From Oligella urethralis DSM 7531 (GTDB lineage: Bacteria > Pseudomonadota > Gammaproteobacteria > Burkholderiales > Burkholderiaceae_B), in NCBI RefSeq assembly GCF_000372065.1, contig NZ_AQVB01000005.1:104-64103 (forward strand): 64,000 nt of DNA, given 5' to 3'. Within the stretch, counting starts at the first letter, position 1. Each line of letters starts with the position of its first letter. Both the position numbers and the translations under genes were made by a program. Below the pieces are notes generated by a model. That model was not told where the DNA came from, did not search any database, and worked only from the letters and a program-made list of their open reading frames with translations. Shown here in pieces: positions 47,713 to 57,089 of this stretch.

Positions 47713-50013
47713 CTATAGAGGCGCTTTAAAGCTTTTTAAACGCAAGGCATTCGTCAGCACGAAGACGCTTGACAAAGCCATTGCCCCAGCAGCAAACATA
47801 GGCGACAACAAGATCCCCTTAAACGGATAGAGAATACCGGCCGCCACGGGTATTAGCGCTGTATTATAGACAAAGGCCCAAAATAAGTTCTGATGGATAT
47901 TTTTTATGGTCGCCTGCGAAAGAGCAAGGGCATTAGGCACGCCATTTAGGCTACCCGACATCAGCACCACATCCGCCGCTTCCATTGCCACATCCGTACC
48001 GGTACCGATGGCAATACCCACATCGGCTTCAGCTAGTGCTGGTGCATCATTAATCCCATCACCCACAAAGGCAACCGCACCATATTGCTTACGTAAAGCG
48101 TTAATCTGCTCCAGTTTATCCTGCGGCAACACCTCTGCCACCACCTCATCAATACCAAGACGCTTAGCGATGGCTTCCGCAGTTTGTTGCTTATCCCCAG
48201 TAATCATCACTACCTTAAGACCTAAGTCGTGCAAGGCCTGAACCGCTGCGGGGGTACTCTCCTTAATGGGATCGGAGACCGCAATAATGGCAGCCAATTT
48301 ACCATCAATAGCTGCATACATCGGCGACTGAGCCTCATTCGCTAAACGCAAGGCAGTCGCTTCAAACTGACTAGGATCTAAGCCTAAAGAGCGCATGAAG
48401 CGATCTGCGCCGATCGCAACGCTGCGACCCTCGACCTGCGCTCTTACCCCCATCCCGCTAATGGCTTCAAACTGAGTTAGTGTAGGAAGGCTCAGCCCTT
48501 CAGCCTCAGCCGCTGCCACAATCGCATGCGCAATCGGATGCTCAGATTGCTGCTCTACTGCAGCGATTAAGGCTAATACCTCAGAGCGCTGAAAGCCCGC
48601 AGCAGTCTCGAGTGCCGTCATGGTTGGACGCCCCAGGGTTAAGGTACCTGTTTTGTCGACTGCCACTACCTTAGCATCTTTAAGGCTTTGTAAGGCATCG
48701 CCTTTGCGAAATAACACACCCAACTCGGCACCGCGCCCGGTACCCACCATAATTGAAGTCGGTGTCGCCAAGCCCATCGCACATGGGCAAGCAATAATCA
48801 ATACCGCCACGGCATTGACAAGCGCATAGCTTAAGGCTGGTTGCGGTCCTAATACCAACCATAGTACAAAGGTGATAAAGGCTAATAAGATGACCGCTGG
48901 CACAAAGAAATAGGTGACGCGATTGACGACCGATTGAATTGGTAATTTAGCCGCTTGTGCCTGCTCTACCAAACTAATAATCTGCGACAAAACCGTCTTC
49001 TCTCCTACAGCACTTGCCTTAAAAGTAAAAGCACCCTGCTGATTAATGGTGCCGCCAATTAACTGACTACCCGGCACTTTTTCAACGGGAATCGGCTCAC
49101 CGCTAATCATGGCCTCATCAACAAAGCTCTGCCCCTCCAGCAAGATACCGTCTACCGCAATTCGTTCACCGGGACGCACTTGTAACACATCATCTAACTG
49201 CACCTCTGCGAGCGCTATTTGCTGCCATTCGCCGTTACGTAGTACCCGGGCCTCCTTGGGCTGGAGCCCAACTAAACGCTGAATTGCTGCTGAGGTACGA
49301 CCTTTGGCTTTAGCCTCTAAATAGCGACCGAATAAAATCAAGGTGACAATCACCGCTGCCGACTCATAATAGACATGGACTGAAGCCGCAGGCAACACAA
49401 AAGGGAAAAACGTGGCTACCACTGAAAAACCATAAGCCGCTAGCGTACCGATAGCAACCAAGGAATTCATATCTGGTCCCATACGCAATAAGGCAGGAAT
49501 ACCGATTTGATAAAAGCGGCGACCGGGAAAGCTTAATACCAAGCTGGTTAATAAAAATTGTAAATACCAGCTATTGTGCAAACCGATACGAGTTTCCACC
49601 CATTGCTGCATGGCGGGTATTAAATGCGCACCCATCTCCAAAATAAACACCGGTAGACTAAGCAGCAAGGCAACGATCAAATCCCTTTTTAAAAGCGCTT
49701 CTTCTCGATCTTTGCGTTGCGCTAACTGCTCCACCCATGAGCTGTCAACAGGCGAGCGTGCCTCGGACTCAGTCCCTGTCATCGAGGACTGGGGCAATAC
49801 CGTTGCGCTAAAACCAGCTTTATGAATCACCGCCTTAATCGCATCAATCTCGGCAGGCGCAGTGGCATCCAAAACAATATCCGCTCGCTCAGTGGCTAAA
49901 TTGACATTAATTGCTGCTACGCCCTCCATACGTCCCACTAGCCGCTCTATGCGGGCTACACACGAGGCACATGTCATACCCTCAATGGTCATGCTTAGAT
50001 GCGTATTAGACAT
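47713..50013 (-). CDS. copA: Copper-exporting P-type ATPase CopA
   Basis: Full-length P1B copper ATPase, 766 residues. One N-terminal metal-binding domain with CASC (residues 15-18) is followed by eight membrane helices with CPC in [10 protein letters not shown], the actuator [13 protein letters not shown] with the phosphorylated Asp, SEHPIAHAI and [16 protein letters not shown]. It exports Cu(I) from the cytoplasm. Sequence around helices 1-4 is CopA1-like rather than CcoI-like. It is the only complete copper ATPase in the window, so comparison with the shortened one at 7185-8177 is direct. Confidence 0.92.
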   Translation of the reverse strand: MSNTHLSMTIEGMTCASCVARIERLVGRMEGVAAINVNLATERADIVLDATAPAEIDAIKAVIHKAGFSATVLPQSSMTGTESEARSPVDSSWVEQLAQRKDREEALLKRDLIVALLLSLPVFILEMGAHLIPAMQQWVETRIGLHNSWYLQFLLTSLVLSFPGRRFYQIGIPALLRMGPDMNSLVAIGTLAAYGFSVVATFFPFVLPAASVHVYYESAAVIVTLILFGRYLEAKAKGRTSAAIQRLVGLQPKEARVLRNGEWQQIALAEVQLDDVLQVRPGERIAVDGILLEGQSFVDEAMISGEPIPVEKVPGSQLIGGTINQQGAFTFKASAVGEKTVLSQIISLVEQAQAAKLPIQSVVNRVTYFFVPAVILLAFITFVLWLVLGPQPALSYALVNAVAVLIIACPCAMGLATPTSIMVGTGRGAELGVLFRKGDALQSLKDAKVVAVDKTGTLTLGRPTMTALETAAGFQRSEVLALIAAVEQQSEHPIAHAIVAAAEAEGLSLPTLTQFEAISGMGVRAQVEGRSVAIGADRFMRSLGLDPSQFEATALRLANEAQSPMYAAIDGKLAAIIAVSDPIKESTPAAVQALHDLGLKVVMITGDKQQTAEAIAKRLGIDEVVAEVLPQDKLEQINALRKQYGAVAFVGDGINDAPALAEADVGIAIGTGTDVAMEAADVVLMSGSLNGVPNALALSQATIKNIHQNLFWAFVYNTALIPVAAGILYPFKGILLSPMFAAGAMALSSVFVLTNALRLKSFKAPL

Positions 50014-50258
50014 ACTGATTTACTCCAAATAAATGCATTGTTCTGACACTACCCTTAAAACCAAGGCGCATTAGATTAGATACTATCGAAATCGTATATT
50101 TTAAGTCCTGATTGATATAGGCACTGCCGCTTATACGCTAAAGACCAGGACCGTTCCCCTATTATCATACGAAAAAACAACAGTTAATATTAAAAGCCAT
50201 ACTTTTTATAAAAAAACACTTCACAAATACAAATAGGCACCATATAATTATGAATTCA

Positions 50259-50336
50259 GCGCCCGTAGCTCAGTTGGATTAGAGTGCTTGGCTACGAACC
50301 AAGAGGTCGTGGGTTCAATTCCTGCCGGGCGCGCCA
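50259..50336 (+). tRNA. tRNA-Arg (ACG)
   Basis: A 78-nt cloverleaf with a 7-bp acceptor stem (GCGCCCG / CGGGCGC), D-arm, anticodon stem CTTGG / CCAAG with loop CTACGAA (anticodon ACG), a 5-nt variable loop, T-arm and encoded CCA. Confidence 0.96.
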
Positions 50337-50342
50337 GATTTA

Positions 50343-50373
50343 AAGGGTCACTTCAAATGAAGTGGCCCTTTTT
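50343..50373 (+). terminator. Terminator of tRNA-Arg
   Basis: AAGGGTCACTTC-AAAT-GAAGTGGCCCTT (one G-T pair) is followed by T. Confidence 0.85.
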
Positions 50374-50581
50374 CATTATTGCACCAAGATAGTTTAGTTT
50401 AGGCTTAGCAATCCCCTCCTAGCCCTTTTCACATGCCTATATCCGTTTTTTCAGATAGCAAGGTCACTCTACCTAAGCGAATAATACGAAATACTATGGT
50501 TTTCCCTTAATTTAATAATCTAAGGGAAATTGCTATTTACATCGGTCGCTTTTTACGTTAATTTATTGCTATGCATCAATA

Positions 50582-50604
50582 AGTCTTATGTTTTATATAA
50601 GACT
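50582..50604. promoter_or_regulatory. Inverted repeat AGTCTTAT-N7-ATAAGACT upstream of aceA
   Basis: Perfect 8-bp arms. A related but shorter repeat GTCTT-N4-AAGAC lies at 50635-50648. The shared half-site GTCTT suggests two binding sites for the same dimeric regulator; its identity is not known. Confidence 0.6.
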
Positions 50605-50609
50605 GCTTC

Positions 50610-50674
50610 TAACCTAGTATTATCAAGGCATTAAGTCTTGTATAAGACCAAAAATAAGCAAATTTACTAGGTTA
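50610..50674. promoter_or_regulatory. Distant inverted repeat TAACCTAGTA ... TACTAGGTTA enclosing an aceA operator
   Basis: Perfect 10-bp arms are 45 bp apart and enclose the GTCTT-N4-AAGAC site (50635-50648). The geometry allows a DNA loop with a second regulator or a leader RNA hairpin. Confidence 0.45.
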
Positions 50675-50722
50675 GTACGCTACAACGCAACAAATTTTTT
50701 ATTAATCAACAGGGAGAGTGTT

Positions 50723-52327
50723 ATGACTCAAAACTATCAAGCTGAAGTTCAAAAGGCTCAAGCAGAAATTAATCAAGCCGGCTCTGGTTGGAACGCTATC
50801 AATGCGGATGCTGTTGCACGTATGCGTATTATGAACCGTTTCCAAAATGGTCTGGATATCGCACGTTACACTGCTGATATTATGCGTAAAGACATGGAAG
50901 AGTACGATGCTGATCCATCTAAATACACTCAGTCTTTGGGTTGTTGGCACGGTTTTATTGCTCAGCAAAAATTAATTTCTATCAAAAAGCACTTCAAAAC
51001 CACGGATAAGAAGTATTTATACTTATCCGGCTGGATGGTAGCTGCTTTACGCTCTAAGTTCGGTCCACTTCCGGATCAGTCAATGCACGAGAAAACTTCT
51101 GTTGCTGACTTGATCGAGGAGCTTTACACCTTCTTACGTCAAGCCGATGCACGTGAATTAGACTTACTCTTCACGGCCTTAGATGCTGCTCGTGAAGCTG
51201 GCGATAAAGCAAAAGAAGCTGAAATCATCGACCAAATCGACAATTTTGAAACCCATGTTGTGCCGATTATTGCGGATATTGACGCTGGTTTTGGTAACGA
51301 AGAGGCGACTTACTTACTTGCTAAGAAAATGATTGAGGCCGGTGCATGTGCGATTCAGATCGAGAACCAAGTATCGGATGAGAAGCAATGTGGTCACCAA
51401 GACGGTAAAGTAACTGTGCCACACAACGATTTTTTATCCAAAATCAATGCCGTGCGCTACGCTTTCCTAGAGTTAGGTATTCCTAACGGCGTGATTGTGG
51501 CTCGTACCGACTCCTTAGGTGCTGGCTTAACTAAGCAAATCGCTATCACACATGAAGAAGGTGATTTAGGTGATCAGTACAATAGCTACTTAGACTGTGA
51601 GGAAATCTCTGCTGATCAATTAGCTAATGGCGATATTATCATCAAGCGTGAGGGTAAATTATTACGACCTAAGCGTTTAGCGAGCAATCTCTTCCAATTC
51701 CGTAAGGGCACTGGTGAGGACCGCGTCGTACTTGACTGCATCACCTCACTGCAAAACGGTGCTGATATGATCTGGATTGAGACTGAGAAGCCTCATGTAG
51801 GTCAGATTAAAGCGATGGTGGATCGTATTCGCGAGGTCGTGCCGAATGCGAAGCTAGTCTACAACAACAGCCCATCATTCAACTGGACACTTAACTTCCG
51901 TCAGCAGGTCTTCGACAAATGGCAGGAAGAAGGCAAAGACGTTTCTGCCTACAAACGTGATGCACTTATGAGCGCCGAGTATGATGGTACTGAGCTATGC
52001 GAAGAGGCTGATAAGCTAATTAGCAGCTTCCAAAAAGACGGTTCTGCTCAAGCTGGTATTTTCCACCACTTGATCACCCTACCAACGTACCACACCGCAG
52101 CCCTTTCAACCGATAACTTAGCCAAGGGCTACTTCTCGCCTGAAGAAGCGATGCTTGCCTATGTGAAAGGTGTTCAGCGTGAAGAAATTCGTCAGGGTAT
52201 TGCTTGCGTTAAGCACCAAAATATGGCGGGCTCTGATATCGGTGATAACCACAAAGAGTTCTTCTCAGGTGATGCGGCACTTAAAGCCTCTGGTAAAGAC
52301 AACACAATGAACCAATTCAACTTCTAA
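50723..52327 (+). CDS. aceA: Isocitrate lyase
   Basis: First enzyme of the glyoxylate bypass, splitting isocitrate to glyoxylate and succinate. The 534-residue product belongs to the long-form AceA group of betaproteobacteria and pseudomonads. The catalytic Cys is in the loop DEKQCGHQDGK, a variant of the KKCGH signature, and NNSPSFNW and VARTDSLGAG are conserved. Codon use is strongly biased, implying high expression. glcB follows on the same strand. Confidence 0.95.
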   Translation: MTQNYQAEVQKAQAEINQAGSGWNAINADAVARMRIMNRFQNGLDIARYTADIMRKDMEEYDADPSKYTQSLGCWHGFIAQQKLISIKKHFKTTDKKYLYLSGWMVAALRSKFGPLPDQSMHEKTSVADLIEELYTFLRQADARELDLLFTALDAAREAGDKAKEAEIIDQIDNFETHVVPIIADIDAGFGNEEATYLLAKKMIEAGACAIQIENQVSDEKQCGHQDGKVTVPHNDFLSKINAVRYAFLELGIPNGVIVARTDSLGAGLTKQIAITHEEGDLGDQYNSYLDCEEISADQLANGDIIIKREGKLLRPKRLASNLFQFRKGTGEDRVVLDCITSLQNGADMIWIETEKPHVGQIKAMVDRIREVVPNAKLVYNNSPSFNWTLNFRQQVFDKWQEEGKDVSAYKRDALMSAEYDGTELCEEADKLISSFQKDGSAQAGIFHHLITLPTYHTAALSTDNLAKGYFSPEEAMLAYVKGVQREEIRQGIACVKHQNMAGSDIGDNHKEFFSGDAALKASGKDNTMNQFNF

Positions 52328-52367
52328 ATCAAATTAGAAGCTTTATTATCGAATCGTTCTATGTCTT

Positions 52368-52397
52368 GAAATTGGCTTGCTACGGCAAGCCAATTTC
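52368..52397 (+). other. Hairpin between aceA and glcB
   Basis: Perfect 13-bp arms GAAATTGGCTTGC / GCAAGCCAATTTC around TACG, without an immediate T run. A smaller stem CTTCTAA / TTAGAAG overlaps the aceA stop codon at 52321-52340. Together they could end most aceA transcripts or protect their 3' end. Confidence 0.6.
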
Positions 52398-52423
52398 GTT
52401 TAACACTTTTTCTGGATGATGTT

Positions 52424-54598
52424 ATGACTCAGTACAAGAAAATAGAATCTTTACAAGTTGAAGAGACACTTTTCAATTTGATTAATAATGATATCTTAGC
52501 CAATCACCCCCACAAGTTGGACCGTGATGAGTTTTGGAAAAACTTTTCCGATCTGGTAAAAGCACTAGCACCAAAAAACAAGGCCTTACTTGAAAAGCGT
52601 GATGCCTTACAAGCAAAAATCGATCAATGGTATCAGCAGAATCCTGGCCCTATTCAAGATATGGAGGCTTACAAAGCCTTTTTAAAAGAAATTGGCTACT
52701 TAGTCGATGCACCGGCCGATTTTAAGATCAGCACAGAAAATGTTGACCGTGAAATCGCCGAACAAGCCGGTCCGCAACTCGTCGTACCCGCAACCAATGC
52801 CCGCTACTCCCTCAATGCAGCCAATGCACGCTGGGGCAGCCTGTACGATGCGCTTTACGGCACCGATGCCATTGATCAGGACGGTGAATTAGCGCCCACT
52901 GGCGAATATAATCCACAGCGCGGGGCTGAAGTCATCGCTTTCGGGCGTCGCTTCTTAGATGAGAGCATCCCGCTCGTTGAGGGTTCACACGCAGATGCCG
53001 TTGCTTACCGCATTGAAAATGGTGAGCTCAAAGTAAGACTAAACAATGACCATGAAACAACGCTAAAGCATAATGAGCTCTTCGTTGGTTTTAATGGCGA
53101 TGCCGCGGCACCTAGCTCAATGGTTTTCTTACATAACGGCTTACATTTCGATATTCTAGTCGATAAAAATCACCCCATCGGCCAGCAAGATCCCGCCGGG
53201 ATTAAGGATATTGTAATGGAAGCGGCACTATCCACCATTATTGACTTTGAAGATTCGGTAGCTGCTGTTGACGGTCCTGATAAAGCCTTAATTTATCGTA
53301 ATTGGTTAGGCCTAATGACCGGTGAACTAAGCGAAGAAATTGCTAAAGACGGTAAAGTCTTTGTCCGTCGTTTAAACGAAGATCGCGAGTACTTAAGTGC
53401 GAGCGAGCAAAAGCCTTTTAAACTACCAGGCCGCTCCCTATTGTTCTGCCGCAATGTGGGTCATTTGATGTCTACCCCTGCCGTGTTGGACGAAGCAGGC
53501 AATATGATCCCTGAGGGCATTTTAGATGCCGTCGTCACCGCCATTATTGCGGGCTACGATCAGGCACGCGATAGCAATAAAAACAGCCGCAATGGCAGTG
53601 TGTATATAGTTAAGCCTAAAATGCACGGCCCTGAGGAAGTGGCTTTTGCCAATGAGCTTTTTGCTGCGGCTGAGCGTGTAGCTAAGCTGCCTAAAAACAC
53701 CCTCAAAATGGGGATTATGGATGAGGAGCGTCGTACCTCGGTTAACCTTAAAGCATGTATTTACGAGGCAAAAGAGCGTTGCGTGTTTATTAATACCGGT
53801 TTCTTAGACCGCACCGGTGACGAAATTCACACCTCAATGCTCGCTGGCCCAATGATCCGCAAAGGTGATATGAAAGCAACGCCATGGATCAAAGCCTATG
53901 AAGCCAATAACGTGCAGGTTGGTTTAGCATGTGGTCTGCAGGGCAAAGCACAAATCGGTAAGGGCATGTGGGCCATGCCTGATCTTATGAAAGCCATGCT
54001 AGCACAGAAAATCGCCCACCCACAATCTGGCGCTACCACCGCTTGGGTACCCTCACCTACCGGTGCGACTATCCACAGCTTGCATTATCACCAAGTGAAT
54101 GTATTCGATGTACAAGCCGAAAAAGCAAAAGACAAGACGGACTATCTGGACGATTTATTAACGATTCCGGTCGCTACGGATACCTCATGGTCTGATGCTG
54201 AAAAGCAAGAAGAGCTGGATAACAACTGCCAAGGTATTTTAGGCTATGTGGTACGCTGGGTAGATCAGGGTGTAGGTTGCTCAAAAGTCCCTGATATTCA
54301 CAACGTCGGCTTGATGGAGGATCGTGCAACGCTACGCATCTCCAGTCAGCATATTTGCAACTGGTTAGCCCATGGCGTGGTCAGTGAAGCGGATGTGGAC
54401 GCCGCACTTCGTCGCATGGCTAAAGTCGTTGACGAACAAAATGCTGGCGACCCTTTATACCGTCCAATGTCAGGCAATGAGCAAAGTTCCGCTGCCTTCA
54501 AAGCGGCGAGTGACCTAATCTTTAAAGGTAAAGAACAGCCTAACGGCTACACTGAGCCTTTACTGCATTACTGGCGCGCTGAAGTTAAAAAGGCTTAA
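52424..54598 (+). CDS. glcB: Malate synthase G
   Basis: Second glyoxylate-bypass enzyme, joining glyoxylate and acetyl-CoA to malate. The 724-residue length and the segments [31 protein letters not shown] and [13 protein letters not shown] identify the monomeric G form. The aceA-glcB order suggests joint use on acetate or fatty acids. Confidence 0.95.
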   Translation: MTQYKKIESLQVEETLFNLINNDILANHPHKLDRDEFWKNFSDLVKALAPKNKALLEKRDALQAKIDQWYQQNPGPIQDMEAYKAFLKEIGYLVDAPADFKISTENVDREIAEQAGPQLVVPATNARYSLNAANARWGSLYDALYGTDAIDQDGELAPTGEYNPQRGAEVIAFGRRFLDESIPLVEGSHADAVAYRIENGELKVRLNNDHETTLKHNELFVGFNGDAAAPSSMVFLHNGLHFDILVDKNHPIGQQDPAGIKDIVMEAALSTIIDFEDSVAAVDGPDKALIYRNWLGLMTGELSEEIAKDGKVFVRRLNEDREYLSASEQKPFKLPGRSLLFCRNVGHLMSTPAVLDEAGNMIPEGILDAVVTAIIAGYDQARDSNKNSRNGSVYIVKPKMHGPEEVAFANELFAAAERVAKLPKNTLKMGIMDEERRTSVNLKACIYEAKERCVFINTGFLDRTGDEIHTSMLAGPMIRKGDMKATPWIKAYEANNVQVGLACGLQGKAQIGKGMWAMPDLMKAMLAQKIAHPQSGATTAWVPSPTGATIHSLHYHQVNVFDVQAEKAKDKTDYLDDLLTIPVATDTSWSDAEKQEELDNNCQGILGYVVRWVDQGVGCSKVPDIHNVGLMEDRATLRISSQHICNWLAHGVVSEADVDAALRRMAKVVDEQNAGDPLYRPMSGNEQSSAAFKAASDLIFKGKEQPNGYTEPLLHYWRAEVKKA

Positions 54599-54635
54599 TC
54601 ACAGCATCGTTTTAACTAAGCAAGTCAATTAGCTC

Positions 54636-54670
54636 AAGCCCATGTGCGCAACAATGCACATGGGCTTTTT
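54636..54670 (+). terminator. Rho-independent terminator of glcB
   Basis: Perfect 12-bp arms AAGCCCATGTGC / GCACATGGGCTT are followed by TTT. Confidence 0.88.
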
Positions 54671-54726
54671 GCTGTCTTTATATTCTCTATTGAAGCTCCC
54701 AATACACTTTTCCACCAGTATCCGTT

Positions 54727-55018
54727 ATTAACCACAAAAGTTGTGGATAACTTTGTGTATTGCTTGATGAGTTCAAGCTATGTGATTGATTTATAAGCTT
54801 AAGTCACAATTGATTACATACTAAGCATGCGTGCCGCTTGAGGCCGGTCGACAAGGCCAATGCAAGCCAGAGGTAAAAACAAAAAACCTTGATTAATCAA
54901 TAAGCTAGCTATTTTTTGGATAACATTAAGGTGTCTAGCTAGCGCGACTGTGATCGAAGCTACTAAAGTTTCAAATCACATATAAAGCGTCTAGCACGCC
55001 CTGATTTAATGAGCACAG
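54727..55018. repeat. 292-bp tandem repeat, copy 1
   Basis: The unit starts ATTAACCACAAAAG and contains, in order: a DnaA box inside an imperfect palindrome (54742-54750), a GCTTGA/TCAAGC stem, a TGTGA/TCACA pair, a nested stem GCTTG-A-GGCC ... GGCC-AATG-CAAGC, the palindrome TGATTAATCA, the inverted repeat GCTAGCTA / TAGCTAGC (54904-54943), and a stem GTGAT / ATCAC (54950-54979). No open frame was seen. No mobile-element terminal repeats or transposase are associated. Confidence 0.9.
54742..54750 (-). promoter_or_regulatory. DnaA box 1
   Basis: TTATCCACA on the reverse strand is a perfect DnaA box. It lies in the loop region of an imperfect palindrome CACAAAAGTT ... AACTTTGTG. Confidence 0.75.
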
Positions 55019-55310
55019 ATTAACCACAAAAGTTGTGGATAACTTTGTGTATTGCTTGATGACTTCAAGCTATGTGATTGATTTATAAGCTTAAGTCACA
55101 CTTGATTACATACTAAGCATGCGTACCGCTTGAGGCCAGTCGACAAGGCCAATGCAAGCCAGAGGTAAAAACAAAAAATCGTGATTAATCAATAAGCTAG
55201 CTATTTTTTGGATAACATTAAGGTGTCTAGCTAGCGCGACTGTGGTCGAGGCTCCTAAGGTTTTAAACCACCTATAAAACGTCTAGCATGCCTTGATTTA
55301 ATCACCATAG
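55019..55310. repeat. 292-bp tandem repeat, copy 2
   Basis: Second copy in exact register, with about 20 or so substitutions and no net length change. Most differences are in loops or in the last 70 bp. The stem at 55242-55246 / 55267-55271 reads GTGGT / ACCAC against GTGAT / ATCAC in copy 1, a compensatory change. Confidence 0.9.
55034..55042 (-). promoter_or_regulatory. DnaA box 2
   Basis: Perfect TTATCCACA on the reverse strand, exactly 292 bp from box 1. Confidence 0.75.
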
Positions 55311-55347
55311 ATTAACCACAAAAGTTGTGGATAAACTTTGTGTATTA
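55311..55347. repeat. Partial third copy of the 292-bp repeat
   Basis: Only the first 37 bases are retained, again 292 bp from the previous start. They keep the DnaA box and its palindrome with one extra A after GGATAA. Confidence 0.85.
55326..55334 (-). promoter_or_regulatory. DnaA box 3
   Basis: Perfect TTATCCACA on the reverse strand, exactly 292 bp from box 2. Confidence 0.75.
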
Positions 55348-55425
55348 ACTGATGAATGCGCTCTATCCCATTGATCTAGCAGCTGATATTAGCTTTGATA
55401 AGATTTGAAGCAACACCGCGTAACT

Positions 55426-55463
55426 TGCTAGCGGTGAGCATAAGTGCTAGCGGTGAGCATAAG
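55426..55463. repeat. Two tandem 19-bp repeats
   Basis: TGCTAGCGGTGAGCATAAG occurs twice without spacing or mismatch. It is downstream of the 292-bp repeats and may be a variable-number site. Confidence 0.9.
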
Positions 55464-55517
55464 ACATACGCCATGGGTGTGAACTAACTTACACTCACAA
55501 AGCACATTATTAACAGC

Positions 55518-55555
55518 AAAAAAAAGACCTGGCGAAAAATTCAGCACAGGTCTTT
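55518..55555 (-). terminator. Rho-independent terminator of phoU
   Basis: On the reverse strand AAAGACCTG / CAGGTCTTT is followed by a T run of about eight. Confidence 0.85.
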
Positions 55556-55589
55556 GAGACATCAATGGAGGCCGTACGATGACGACAAT

Positions 55590-56348
55590 TTAACTCTCAG
55601 CAGAGTCGCCCTCTTCCTCTTGCGTCTCATACGATGTATTAATACTGTCTCTACTAGCGACTTTCAGTACGTTTTTATTACCAGTGTGACGCACATCCTC
55701 ACCCTGAACCGTATAAATCACACGCTCAGCCATGTTTTTAGCATGGTCGCCAATACGCTCTAAGGAACGTGCCATAAACATTAAATCGATAGCGGAGCTG
55801 ATGGTACGTGGATCCTCAATCATAAAGCTACTGGTTTCACGTAACACGCTGCGCCACTCTTTATTAATCTTTTTATCACGACGCACCACTTCAGCAGCGG
55901 CGATAGGATCGAAACGAGCAAATGCATCCAGTACATCATGCAAGTTTTTGACCACCAGACTACCCATATAACTTAGGTCAACAATGGGCTCAAAACGAGC
56001 TTGTTGCTCGATCAGGCGTCTGGCCGTACGCGCCATTTTCTCGGACTCATCCCCAGAACGCTCCAAGTCGGTTAACATTTTAGTGACCGATAAAAGCAAA
56101 CGTAAGTCAATCGCTGCCGGTTGTTGACGTGCAATCACCTGAGTAATCAAGGAGTCAATCTCGACTTCCAAGTTGTTTACTTCAATTTCATACTCCATGA
56201 CGCGCTCAACTAATGCCGTGTTACCGGAGCTAAGCGTTTCAACTGCGTCATTAATCATGGACTCAACCAAGCCGCCCATGCGTAGAAACTGAGAACGAAT
56301 TTGCTCTAAAGACTCGCCGTAACGGGTACTTGTGTGCTGTTCAATCAT
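55590..56348 (-). CDS. phoU: Phosphate signalling protein PhoU
   Basis: Negative regulator linking the Pst transporter to PhoR. The 252-residue product has two three-helix PhoU repeats with ERSGDESEKMARTARRL and the second-half equivalent ERIGDHAKNMAERVIY. A C-terminal acidic tail follows. ATG at 56348 is preferred because GGAG lies six bases before it; an ATG four codons upstream has no ribosome-binding site. pst genes are not in the window. Confidence 0.93.
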   Translation of the reverse strand: MIEQHTSTRYGESLEQIRSQFLRMGGLVESMINDAVETLSSGNTALVERVMEYEIEVNNLEVEIDSLITQVIARQQPAAIDLRLLLSVTKMLTDLERSGDESEKMARTARRLIEQQARFEPIVDLSYMGSLVVKNLHDVLDAFARFDPIAAAEVVRRDKKINKEWRSVLRETSSFMIEDPRTISSAIDLMFMARSLERIGDHAKNMAERVIYTVQGEDVRHTGNKNVLKVASRDSINTSYETQEEEGDSAES

Positions 56349-56408
56349 CTGACACTCCATATTGAAAATTATTACATTGTAATAGTAGATTATGACAACT
56401 CAATGACA

Positions 56409-57089
56409 TTAGGCCGTGATAACTTTGACGCCCTGCGGTGCTGCCATTAAAACAACGCTGGCCGGACGCAGTGCAAATAAACCGCAAGTCACCACTCCCG
56501 GGATTTGATTAATCTGCTGCTCTAGTGCAGCTGCATCGGCTAATTGAAAGCCAGCCACATCTAAAATAGGATGGCCATTATCCGTAATGAAGCCGCTACG
56601 TTCTACCACCTCGCTCGCCCCCAAGGCTTTAAGCTGATTAGTAACGGCGTGCTTTGCCATCTGAATCACTTCTAGGGGAATCTTAAAACGACCTAAATGC
56701 GTAACCCACTTAGAATCATCTACAATACAAACAAAACGCTCGGCCACTGAGGCAACGATTTTCTCACGCGTTAGGGCACCACCACCCCCCTTAATCATCT
56801 GCAATTTGGGATTCACCTCATCCGCACCGTCCACATACACCGACATCGAATCGATCTCATTTAACTCAAAGACCTGGATACCATGCGCTTGTAAACGTGC
56901 TGCCGTACGTTCTGAACTGGCCACGGTGCCCTTAAACTGATCCTTGTATGGTGCTAAGGCATCGATAAACTTGTCTGCGGTGGAACCGGTGCCCACACCA
57001 ATCACGGCATCGGCCGTAAAAAACTCACGAATATAGGCTACGGCAGCCTCTGCTACTTGCTGCTTTAATTGATCCTGACTTAAACTCAC
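56409..57089 (-). CDS. rpiA: Ribose-5-phosphate isomerase A
   Basis: Interconverts ribose-5-phosphate and ribulose-5-phosphate. The 226-residue product has GVGTGSTADKFIDAL, YVDGADEVNPKLQMIKGGGGALTREK (given by its ends YVDGADE and GGGALTREK) and the C-terminal GVVTCGLF. The start is GTG at 57089, overlapping the stop of the ArsC-like gene (GTGA). Confidence 0.94.
   Translation of the reverse strand: MSLSQDQLKQQVAEAAVAYIREFFTADAVIGVGTGSTADKFIDALAPYKDQFKGTVASSERTAARLQAHGIQVFELNEIDSMSVYVDGADEVNPKLQMIKGGGGALTREKIVASVAERFVCIVDDSKWVTHLGRFKIPLEVIQMAKHAVTNQLKALGASEVVERSGFITDNGHPILDVAGFQLADAAALEQQINQIPGVVTCGLFALRPASVVLMAAPQGVKVITA

Larger units (their letters stand above)
50374..50722. other. Upstream region of aceA, no gene
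   Basis: This 349-bp region contains no likely gene. Its right half holds the inverted repeats at 50582-50604, 50610-50674 and 50635-50648, presumably operators of aceA. The left half (50374-50580) shows no recognised signal. A GGGAGAG ribosome-binding site lies next to the aceA start. Confidence 0.6.
54599..55589. other. Long gene-free region between glcB and phoU
   Basis: Almost 1 kb without a convincing reading frame. It holds the glcB terminator, the 292-bp tandem repeat, a partial third repeat, a 19-bp tandem repeat and the phoU terminator, each listed separately. The segment 55348-55425 shows nothing recognisable. Confidence 0.75.

Noticed and set aside
54727-55347. CRISPR array or insertion sequence
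   Set aside because: The repeat unit is 292 bp with no spacers, and there is no transposase frame, terminal inverted repeat or target duplication.
54599-55589. Chromosomal origin of replication
   Set aside because: DnaA boxes are present, but dnaA, dnaN, rpmH and parAB are absent, only three perfect boxes occur at wide spacing, and no clear unwinding element was identified. Kept as a DnaA-binding candidate only.
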